Shown one piece after another: positions 1-6,712 of a stretch of 64,000 bases of DNA. Each line of letters opens with the position of its first letter. Positions within the stretch are counted from its first letter, which is position 1. The DNA is from Streptomyces hayashii. Its GTDB lineage: Bacteria; Actinomycetota; Actinomycetes; Streptomycetales; Streptomycetaceae. The translations under genes were made by a program, and so were the position numbers. The stretch is taken from the NCBI RefSeq assembly GCF_024539815.1, contig NZ_JAHHIU010000086.1, positions 1-64,000 of the forward strand, given 5' to 3'. Under the pieces are notes generated by a model, which made no database searches, had not been told where the DNA came from, and saw only the letters and a program-made list of their open reading frames with translations.

Positions 1-93
1 GGACGGGCGCCGCGACGGCGGTATCGCGTGTGACGGCCGGGGCGACCCGTGTCCGCGGGTCGGCCCGGCCGTGCTCGGGGGTGCGGGACGGGA

Positions 94-540
94 TTACGGG
101 GTGGGGGTGCGGGTGCTCCGCGCCGCCGTGGCGGTGCACATCAGGCCGAGGAGCAGGGCCAGTGCGCCGATGACGATGTTGTTGACCGCGACGCCGGCGT
201 CCGGGCTGTCGCCGACGATCCACGGTGCGACGATCATCCAGATGCCCGCCGCGCACATCGCCCAACTCAGGCCGTACATCCGCGCGGGAGCCGCGGTGAA
301 GCCGAGGCCCAGCAGGGCGATCGCGATGCCGACGATCAGGTTGTGGACGACGAGGGAGGGCTGGCTCGCCGTGTAGTGGAGCACCCACGGGGACACGGCG
401 CAGTACAGACCGAGCAGGAACACCGGTCCGTCCACGAGTGCCACATCGCGACCGCCGAGCATGCGGGCGTACCGTGCCTGCATTTCGGGAACGTCGGGGT
501 GCGTCGACATGTCGCCTCTGGTGGGCGAGACGTTGGCCAT
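94..540 (-). CDS. SPW repeat membrane protein
   Basis: A 148-residue integral membrane protein with four hydrophobic segments arranged as two similar halves. Each half carries an SPW/APW-type motif: SPWVLHY near residue 53 and APWIVGD near residue 105. This is the signature of the SPW repeat family, whose function is unknown. The start at 540 is chosen because AAAGGAG lies about 8 bp upstream; the frame stays open further upstream but without a ribosome site. It diverges from the MerR/B12 regulator at 743, so the roughly 200-bp gap should hold both promoters. A light- or stress-related role is only a guess from that neighbour. Confidence 0.85.
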   Translation of the reverse strand: MANVSPTRGDMSTHPDVPEMQARYARMLGGRDVALVDGPVFLLGLYCAVSPWVLHYTASQPSLVVHNLIVGIAIALLGLGFTAAPARMYGLSWAMCAAGIWMIVAPWIVGDSPDAGVAVNNIVIGALALLLGLMCTATAARSTRTPTP

Positions 541-742
541 GATCCGTCTCCTTTGACTCTCAGGGCCGACCGCTTCGTGCGGTGTGCGGTAAGCGCCGCG
601 CATATCCCATTGTGCTCTTATTAATCCTTTATGTGTAGGTCTTTCGTCCACCGATCCGGCGCTCGCGCGGCGCTGCGCCGGCCTCATGGGCTGCGCGCCG
701 ACCGGCTCACCGTGCGTCGCTTCTGCGTCGTATCGTGGCGTC
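541..742. promoter_or_regulatory. Divergent promoter region, SPW gene / B12-MerR gene
   Basis: Non-coding gap between divergent genes. It holds an AT-rich island near 605-640, unusual for this DNA, and a -10-like TATCGT at 731-736. That hexamer is 6 bp before the GTG at 743, and no Shine-Dalgarno sequence is present. The arrangement suggests a leaderless transcript for the regulator. A CarH-type repressor could act on its own promoter here, but I could not define operator repeats. Confidence 0.45.
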
Positions 743-1717
743 GTGAGCGAATCGCCGAGTCCCGACGACGCCGGTCTGACCACGGGGGCGCTGGCCCACC
801 GGCTCGGCGTGGCGCCCACCACCCTGCGTTCGTGGGACCGGCGGTACGGCATCGGGCCCGCCGTGCGCGCGGACGGCCGGCACCGCCGCTGGCGGCCGAG
901 CGACGTGGCCGTGCTGGAGGCGATGTGCCGGCTCACCTCGTCCGGCGTGCCGCCCGCGGACGCGGCCCGCGCGGCGAAGGACGCGGTGCTCCGGCCGGCC
1001 GCGGAACCGGCCCGCCCGGTCTCCGCCCGGACGGCGACGCCCGGCGGACTCGCGCCCGGCGGCGACGTCCGTCAGGAGTGCCGGGGCCTGGCCCGCGCTG
1101 CCGTCCGCCTCGACGCGCCGGCCGTCGCGGAGCGGCTGGAGGCGGCCGTGGAACGGCACGGACTCGCCGTCGCCTGGCAGGAGGTGATGGTCCCGACCCT
1201 GCACGCCGTGGGACGTAAGTGGGCCTCGTCCGGCGACCGGTACGTCGAGGTGGAACACCTGCTGTCCTGGCAGGTCTCCACCGCGTTGCGCCGTGCGCCC
1301 CACGCCGTCGTGACGAGCGGTCAGGAGGGACGGCCCGGGCCGGTGCTGCTGGCCTGCGTGCCGGGCGAACAGCACAGTCTGCCGCTGGAGGCGCTCCACG
1401 CGGGCCTGCTCCAACTCGGCGTCCCGACCCGGATGTTCGGAGCGGCCGTGCCGGTGGAGGCGCTGACCGCGGCCGTGCGGCGGCTGGGCCCGGTCGCCGT
1501 GGTGCTGTGGGCGCAGACGCGCTCGACGGCCAGCCTGCCCCTGGCCCGGCATCTCGCGGACACCCGCTGGGGCGTCACCGGAGCCCGCCGGGCCCCGACC
1601 GTGGTGCTCGGCGGCTCCGGCTGGGCCGGCCGCCCCGCGCCGGGCCTGCCCCGGCCCACGGGCCTGAGCGACGCGCTGACGCTGCTCGCCGGCGCACACG
1701 GCCACGGCGCGGCATGA
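743..1717 (+). CDS. MerR-family B12-binding photoreceptor-type regulator (CarH/LitR family)
   Basis: A 324-residue regulator. The N-terminus (about 11-75) is a MerR winged helix (LTTGALAHRLGV, then RSWDRRYGIGP). A linker leads to a helix bundle (about 108-190) and a Rossmann cobalamin-binding domain (about 198-295). Key CarH-like residues are visible: Trp160 followed by Glu171-His172, and E209-Q-H211, matching the lower-ligand ExH motif. CarH/LitR proteins bind adenosylcobalamin in the dark, repress DNA and are released by light. The W-to-EH spacing is ten residues where I recall nine in CarH, and the glycine after ExH is replaced. The GTG at 743 is preferred because of the leaderless-type -10. 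A photolyase gene lies close by, as expected for a light regulon. Confidence 0.85.
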   Translation: MSESPSPDDAGLTTGALAHRLGVAPTTLRSWDRRYGIGPAVRADGRHRRWRPSDVAVLEAMCRLTSSGVPPADAARAAKDAVLRPAAEPARPVSARTATPGGLAPGGDVRQECRGLARAAVRLDAPAVAERLEAAVERHGLAVAWQEVMVPTLHAVGRKWASSGDRYVEVEHLLSWQVSTALRRAPHAVVTSGQEGRPGPVLLACVPGEQHSLPLEALHAGLLQLGVPTRMFGAAVPVEALTAAVRRLGPVAVVLWAQTRSTASLPLARHLADTRWGVTGARRAPTVVLGGSGWAGRPAPGLPRPTGLSDALTLLAGAHGHGAA

Positions 1718-1720
1718 GAC

Positions 1721-1743
1721 GCGGCCGCGCCCCGCGCGGCCGC
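1721..1743. terminator. Bidirectional hairpin terminator
   Basis: Perfect 9-bp inverted repeat (GCGGCCGCG ... CGCGGCCGC) with a 5-nt loop. It sits 3 bp after the regulator stop and 5 bp before the end of the convergent DJ-1 gene. There is no U-tract, which is common for streptomycete terminators. Confidence 0.6.
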
Positions 1744-1748
1744 CCGGT

Positions 1749-2444
1749 TCAGCTCAGCTTCTTCAGCAGTTCTTCCGCGAGGGGGGCCGAGGAGGCGGGG
1801 TTCTGGCCCGTGACGAGGTTGCGGTCGACCACCACGTGCGGCGCCCAGGGCTCCCCGGCCTCCACGTCGACGCCCGCCTCGGTGAGCCGGTCCTGGAGCA
1901 GCCACTTGGCCTTGTCGCCCAGACCGGCCTGGTGCTCCTCGGCGTTGGTGAACGCGGCGATCCGGTAGCCGGCGAAGGCGTTGGACCCGTCCTCGGACAC
2001 CGCGGCGAGCAGTGCGGCGGGCCCGTGGCACACGACGCCCAGCGGCCTGCCCGAGGTCAGCGCGTCGGCCAGGAGACGGCCGGACACGGCGTCGACGGCC
2101 AGGTCCTCCATCGGGCCGTGGCCGCCCGGGTAGAAGACGGCCGCGTAGTCGCCGAGGTCCACGTCCTCCAGTCGCAGCGGCCGCTGCAGCTCCGTCATGC
2201 CGGCGAGCACGGCGGAGATCCGGTCGGCGCCTTCCTGCCCGCCGTTGACCTCGGCGGCCAGGCTGCCCTTGTCCACGGTGGGCACGACGCCGCCGGGCGT
2301 GGCGACGACGACCTCGTGGCCCGCCGCACGGAACGCCTCGTAGGGGGCCACGGCTTCCTCGGCCCAGAAGCCGGTGGGGTGCTGCGTGCCGTCGGCGAGC
2401 GTCCAGTGGTCGGCGCCGGTCAGCACGAAAAGAATCTTGGCCAT
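1749..2444 (-). CDS. DJ-1/PfpI family (type 1 glutamine amidotransferase-like) protein
   Basis: A 231-residue cytosolic protein of the DJ-1/PfpI/Hsp31 superfamily. The nucleophile elbow is at about residue 139 (GVVCHGPAALL), giving the conserved Cys and following His. An acidic partner is expected near the N-terminal YEAFRAAGHEV region. Members act as glyoxalase III-like deglycases, chaperones or peptidases; the substrate cannot be read from sequence. Length fits the family. It is the last gene of a leftward run behind the photolyase, but a 275-bp gap containing a large imperfect hairpin separates them, so it probably has its own promoter. Confidence 0.85.
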   Translation of the reverse strand: MAKILFVLTGADHWTLADGTQHPTGFWAEEAVAPYEAFRAAGHEVVVATPGGVVPTVDKGSLAAEVNGGQEGADRISAVLAGMTELQRPLRLEDVDLGDYAAVFYPGGHGPMEDLAVDAVSGRLLADALTSGRPLGVVCHGPAALLAAVSEDGSNAFAGYRIAAFTNAEEHQAGLGDKAKWLLQDRLTEAGVDVEAGEPWAPHVVVDRNLVTGQNPASSAPLAEELLKKLS

Positions 2445-2540
2445 GAGTGATCTCCGAGAGGGTCGGCGCCGACGCTCCGCTCCGCGGACCGCCGACGCAT
2501 GGGCGCCTGAGCGAACCCAGGCGGTCGAGGCACAGGGACC

Positions 2541-2579
2541 CCATGAGGATTCCGATGCCCGGCATCAGGGATCCTATGG
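2541..2579. repeat. Long imperfect inverted repeat upstream of DJ-1 gene
   Basis: CCAT-g-AGGAT-tcc-GATGCC-c-GGCATC-agg-GATCCT-ATGG forms a nearly continuous palindrome of about 38 bp with small bulges. It lies in the gap between photolyase stop and DJ-1 start, about 100 bp upstream of the DJ-1 ATG. It could be the photolyase terminator or an operator for the DJ-1 gene. The rest of 2445-2719 shows nothing coding. Confidence 0.45.
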
Positions 2580-2719
2580 GCGGCGCAGGAATCGGACGGC
2601 ACGACCTGGTCGTCGCCGCCACCCGGCCCCTTGGCCGCCGAGGGCCCGGCCGCCCTGCACGGACGTGACCCCGGTGCGCGAGCTCCCGCCGCGCGCGGTC
2701 CCGCAGTGGTGACGGGCGC

Positions 2720-4093
2720 TCAGGGGCGTTCCCGCGCCCGCTTGAACCGGGCCAGTCCCTCGGAGAGCGTCACGACCGGGTCCGGGTAGTCGAGCGCCGC
2801 GCGGTCCGGACCGGTCAGCTTCCACGGCTCGTGCACCTCGGGCGCCGCCAGGTCCGCCAGCTCCGGCAGCCACCGCCGTACGTACGCGCCGTCGGGGTCG
2901 AACCGCTTTGCCTGGGTGAGCGGGTTCAGGACCCGGTTGGGCCGCGAGTCGGTGCCGGTGCCCGCCACCCACTGCCAGTTGAGCTGGTTGTTGGCCACGT
3001 CCCCGTCGACCAGCAGGTCCAGGAAGTGCCGGGCCCCGATGCGCCAGTCGACGTACAGCGTCTTGGCGAGGAAGCTCGCGGTCACCAGACGGCCCCGGTT
3101 GTGCATCCACCCCTCGTGGCGCAGCTGCCGCATCGCCGCGTCCACCAGCGGGTAGCCGGTACGGCCCTCCCGCCACGCCTCGACGTCGGCGCCGGCCGTG
3201 CGCTCCGAACGCCAGCGGTCGTGTTTGGTGCGGTAGTCGGCGGACGCCGCCCCGGGCCGGGCCGCGAGCACCTGACGGTGGAAGTCGCGCCAGGCCAGCT
3301 GCCGTACGAACGCCTCGGCCCCCGGCCCGCCCGCCCGGCGTGCGCGCTGCACGAGCTCCGCCGCGGACAGGGTCCCGAAGTGCAGATGGGGCGACAACCG
3401 GGAGGTGACGTCGCCCGCCAGGTCGTCGTGGCCGTCCTCGTACGTGCCGACGCCCGACCGCAGCCAGGACGCGAACCGTCGGCGGCCCTCCTCCTCGCCG
3501 CCCGTCGCCAGCCCCGGCGACAGCCCCGCCAGGCCCTCGCGGGCCGGCAGCTCCTCGGAACCGACGCCCTCCGGGACCGGCACGGTCCGGGGCGCGCCGA
3601 GCGGCTCACGCAGCCGCGCCCGCGACCAGTGCCCGAAGTAGGGCGTGAAGACGGCGAAGTGGTCCGAGGAGGCCGGCGCGAGGGTGCCCGGACCGACGGC
3701 CGTCGTCACCTCGTCGTGCACGTGCAGCCGCACGCCCTCGGACTCCAGGGCGCGCCGCAGGCCCTGCTCACGCCGTCGCGCGTGGGCGCTCACGTCGGCG
3801 GCCAGATGGACCTCGTCGGCCTCCGCCTCGGCCGCCACCCGGCACACCTGTTCCACCAGCTCACCCGAGCGCACGACGAGCCGGCCACCCCGCTCGCGCA
3901 GTCCCGTGTCGAGGTCGCGCAGACAGTCGGCGAGGAACGCGAGCCTGTTCGGCGCGGCGAACCCGGCACGGTCGACGGCCCGGTCGCGAACGAACAGCGG
4001 GACCACCTGCCGGGCGCCGTCCAGGGCCGCGCGCAGCGGCGGGTGGTCGTGCAGACGCAGGTCGGCGGTGAACAGGACGAGCGAGACGTTCAT
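2720..4093 (-). CDS. phr: Deoxyribodipyrimidine photolyase (class I)
   Basis: A 457-residue flavoenzyme that splits UV-induced cyclobutane pyrimidine dimers using blue light. The N-terminal alpha/beta antenna domain spans about 1-165. The FAD-binding helical domain (about 205-450) carries SRLSPHLHFGTLS at 231-243, WRDF at 268-271, the GYP-VDAAMRQL segment near 313-324, WMHNRGR at 329-335 and NNQLNWQWVAGTGTDSRPN at 368-386. These match CPD photolyases rather than (6-4) enzymes. The gene follows the NAD-binding/DUF2867 gene by 108 bp on the same strand, so the two are probably co-transcribed. Proximity to a B12-type light regulator suggests light-induced expression. Confidence 0.95.
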   Translation of the reverse strand: MNVSLVLFTADLRLHDHPPLRAALDGARQVVPLFVRDRAVDRAGFAAPNRLAFLADCLRDLDTGLRERGGRLVVRSGELVEQVCRVAAEAEADEVHLAADVSAHARRREQGLRRALESEGVRLHVHDEVTTAVGPGTLAPASSDHFAVFTPYFGHWSRARLREPLGAPRTVPVPEGVGSEELPAREGLAGLSPGLATGGEEEGRRRFASWLRSGVGTYEDGHDDLAGDVTSRLSPHLHFGTLSAAELVQRARRAGGPGAEAFVRQLAWRDFHRQVLAARPGAASADYRTKHDRWRSERTAGADVEAWREGRTGYPLVDAAMRQLRHEGWMHNRGRLVTASFLAKTLYVDWRIGARHFLDLLVDGDVANNQLNWQWVAGTGTDSRPNRVLNPLTQAKRFDPDGAYVRRWLPELADLAAPEVHEPWKLTGPDRAALDYPDPVVTLSEGLARFKRARERP

Positions 4094-4201
4094 GAGGGGG
4101 CTCCGGGGGAGGGGTTCGTTGCGTGCATCGCTTCCGGTCGGCGGCGCCCGGCGGATGCAGACGGGCGGGGGCCTTCGGGGCCGCGCCCCGTCGCGGCCCG
4201 G

Positions 4202-5725
4202 TCAGCGGGCCGGTTCCGGTGCCCGCGCCGCGGCGTCCGCCACCGCCGCCTGTGCGATGTTGCGGGCCATGCCGCCGAACACGAGTGCGTGGAAGGGCGC
4301 CACGCTCCACCAGTAGGCGTGGCCGAGCAGCCCGTGGGGGTGGAACACCGCGCGCTGGTGGAAGCGGGCACGGCCGCCGGCCGCGGGGTCGGCCCGCAGT
4401 TCCAGCCAGGCCAGGCCCGGCAGCCGCATCTCGGCCCGCAGCCGCAGCAGACGGCCGGGTTCGATCTCCTCGACCCGCCAGAAGTCCAGCGAGTCGCCCA
4501 CCCGCAACCGGGCGGCGTCCCGGCGGCCGCGGCGCAGCCCCACCCCGCCCGCCAGCCGGTCGAGCCGCCCGCGGACGGCCCAGGCGAGCGGGAAGGAGTA
4601 CCAGCCGTTGTCGCCGCCGATGCCCTCGATCACCCGCCACAGCGACGCGGGCGGGGCGTCGACGGCGAGCTCTCGGACGTCGGTGTAGAGGCTGCCGCCG
4701 GCCCAGCCGGGGTCGGTGGGCAGCGGGTCGCTGGGAGCGCCCGGGACGGAGGCGGAGGACCAGCGGGTGGCGACCTGCGCCTCGCGCACCTTGCGCAGGG
4801 CGAGCCGGACCGCCTCGTCGAACCCGAGGGGATGGCCCGGCGGGTCCGGAACGTACCGGGCGATGTCGTGCTCGTGGCAGATCACCTCGTGCCGCAGCGA
4901 CTCGGTGAGCGGCCGCGCGATCGAGGCGGGCACGGGGGTGACCAGCCCGACCCAGTGGCTCGACAGGCCGGGGGTGAGGATCGGCAGCGAAAGGATCAGC
5001 CGGCGCGGAAGTTCGGCGATCGCGGCGTAACGGAGCATCATCTCGCGGTACGTCAGGACGTCCGGGCCGCCGACGTCGAAGGCGCGGTCGACGTCGGCCG
5101 GGAGCCGGGCGCAGCCGACCAGGGCACGCAGCACGTCGCGCACGGCCACGGGCTGGATCCGGGTGTGCACCCAGCTCGGGGTGACCATCACCGGCAGCCG
5201 CTCCGTCAGATAGCGCAGCATCTCGAAGGAGGCCGAACCGGAGCCGATCACCACCGCGGCCCGCAGCACGGCGGTGGGGACGCCGGAGCCCAGCAGGATC
5301 CGTCCCACCTCGGCGCGTGAGCGCAGGTGCGGCGACAGCTCCCGCTCGGGCACGCCGGCCGGGGTGAGACCGCCGAGGTAGACGATGCGGCGCACGCCCG
5401 CCGCCCGGGCCTGTTCCGCGAAGATCCGGGCCGCCCGGCGGTCCGTCTCCTCGAAGTCGTCCCCCGTGGCCAGCGCGTGCACCAGGTAGTAGGCGACCTC
5501 GACGCCGTGCAGGGCCGCCGCGACCGACCCGGCGTCGGTGACGTCGCCGCGCACCCTCTCGACGTCGCCGGCCCAGGGGTGGTCGCGCAGCCGGTCGGGG
5601 TCGCGGGCGAGACAGCGCACCCGGTGCCCGGCGGCCAGCAGCTCGGGGACGAGCCGCCCGCCGACGTATCCCGTCGCGCCGGTCACCAGGCAGAGCGCTC
5701 CGGCGTCGCGGCCGTCAGAGGTCAT
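4202..5725 (-). CDS. NAD(P)-binding SDR fused to DUF2867
   Basis: A 507-residue two-domain protein. Residues about 10-250 are an atypical SDR/NmrA-like Rossmann fold (VTGATGYVGGRLVPELL at 14-30). The C-terminal part (about 330-495) matches DUF2867, a START-like domain, here with the segment WRVEEIEPGRLLRL. The start at 5725 is chosen for the AAGGACCGAGGA ribosome site just upstream; the frame extends 34 codons further without support. Such fusions often accompany photolyase genes in Streptomyces, but the reaction is unknown. It is probably first in an operon with phr and diverges from the MarR gene at 5904. Confidence 0.85.
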   Translation of the reverse strand: MTSDGRDAGALCLVTGATGYVGGRLVPELLAAGHRVRCLARDPDRLRDHPWAGDVERVRGDVTDAGSVAAALHGVEVAYYLVHALATGDDFEETDRRAARIFAEQARAAGVRRIVYLGGLTPAGVPERELSPHLRSRAEVGRILLGSGVPTAVLRAAVVIGSGSASFEMLRYLTERLPVMVTPSWVHTRIQPVAVRDVLRALVGCARLPADVDRAFDVGGPDVLTYREMMLRYAAIAELPRRLILSLPILTPGLSSHWVGLVTPVPASIARPLTESLRHEVICHEHDIARYVPDPPGHPLGFDEAVRLALRKVREAQVATRWSSASVPGAPSDPLPTDPGWAGGSLYTDVRELAVDAPPASLWRVIEGIGGDNGWYSFPLAWAVRGRLDRLAGGVGLRRGRRDAARLRVGDSLDFWRVEEIEPGRLLRLRAEMRLPGLAWLELRADPAAGGRARFHQRAVFHPHGLLGHAYWWSVAPFHALVFGGMARNIAQAAVADAAARAPEPAR

Positions 5726-5903
5726 GGGTCCTCGGTCCTTCGTTCGGGTCGGCCCCCTGGGACCGGTCCGGCGGCGTCCGCCGACGCGGCGACGCCCCGG
5801 GGAGGGTCCCTTGCAGATCGCTTCCACGCGGAGACGGCGCGCGGATGCACCCCGGGCTTGTGCGCACGAACGAGTGATCGCGGACGGCGACTACGCTGAC
5901 TCC

Positions 5904-6410
5904 GTGGCCACAGCTGACGAGTGTGCGGAGCGGGTGCCGGAAGAGCGGTCCGAGGCGTCCGGCGCGCCGACCGACCTGCATGCCTTCGCCGTCCGGCTGC
6001 GGCGGATGAACGGCGAGATCAACCGGCTGGTGCACGGTTTCGCGGGCGACCGGGGACTGCACGCGACGGACGTCCAGGCGCTCGCCGCGATCCTGGACGC
6101 GGACGGTCCGATGACCCCGGGGCGGCTGCGCGAGCACCTCGGGCTGACCTCCGGGGCGGTCACCGCGTGCGTCGACCGGCTGGAACGCGCCGGTCACATC
6201 CGCCGGGTGCGCGAGAGCGCCGACCGCAGGGTGGTCCACCTGCACTACGCGGACGACGCCCGCTCGACGGCCCGCGCCTACTTCCGGCCGCTGGCCGAGG
6301 CGACCCGGGCCGCTCACGCCCGTTTCACCGAGGACGAGCTGTCGGTGGTGCTGCGCTTCCTCGACGCGATGGGCGAGGAACTGTCCGGGATCCGCGCGTC
6401 CGGCCGCTGA
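5904..6410 (+). CDS. MarR-family transcriptional regulator
   Basis: A 168-residue winged-helix regulator. The DNA-binding core is TPGRLREHLGLTSGAVTACVDRLERAGHIRR (positions given as about 70-102), followed by the wing VRESADRRVVHLHY. Flanking helices give the dimer interface. MarR proteins usually repress a neighbouring efflux or redox gene and release on ligand binding; the exporter at 6713 is the obvious target. The GTG at 5904 is preferred because TACGCT (5892-5897) ends exactly 6 bp upstream, a leaderless pattern. An alternative GTG lies at 5874. Neither has a Shine-Dalgarno sequence. Confidence 0.85.
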   Translation: MATADECAERVPEERSEASGAPTDLHAFAVRLRRMNGEINRLVHGFAGDRGLHATDVQALAAILDADGPMTPGRLREHLGLTSGAVTACVDRLERAGHIRRVRESADRRVVHLHYADDARSTARAYFRPLAEATRAAHARFTEDELSVVLRFLDAMGEELSGIRASGR

Positions 6411-6464
6411 GGGCCGCTGAGGGCTCTCCCCGATGCGCCCGGGACCGGCCGGCGGCCGGGGAGG

Positions 6465-6524
6465 GGCGGCGGGTGCCCCGGGTCGGGCGGCGGGTGCCGC
6501 GGGTCGGGTAGCGGGCGACCCGGG
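6465..6524. repeat. 21-bp GC-rich tandem repeat
   Basis: Two near-identical 21-bp units (6465-6485 and 6486-6506, one mismatch) of the form GGCGGCGGGTGCC-CGGGTCG, then a degraded third unit. It is non-coding and lies between the MarR gene and the exporter promoter region. Confidence 0.6.
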
Positions 6525-6625
6525 AAGTGTTGCGGATGGCCCCGGAAGGGGCGGAGGGGTGCATCCGGGGACCGGCCGGAGGCAGAAGGACAGGCGATGT
6601 CTAAGATCGCTCGACAGATGACTTG

Positions 6626-6656
6626 CTCGATGATTGAGATAGTTACTCTTCGAGTA
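6626..6656. promoter_or_regulatory. Candidate MarR operator upstream of MMPL gene
   Basis: An AT-rich patch with two short palindromes: CTCGA-tga-TTGAG (6626-6638, one mismatch) and TACTC-ttc-GAGTA (6644-6656, perfect). Their centres are 18 bp apart. Position and symmetry fit MarR dimer sites controlling the exporter that starts at 6713. No binding evidence is available. Confidence 0.4.
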
Positions 6657-6712
6657 TCACTGCTGTCGACATGTCCGTGCCTTCCTCGCCCTACTTCCGG
6701 AGCTGGAGAACG

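Noticed and set aside
2831-5320. Long open frame (829 codons) on the plus strand opposite photolyase and the DUF2867 protein
   Set aside because: It is the antisense shadow of two well-supported genes, with Arg/Gly/Pro-rich nonsense composition and no domain.
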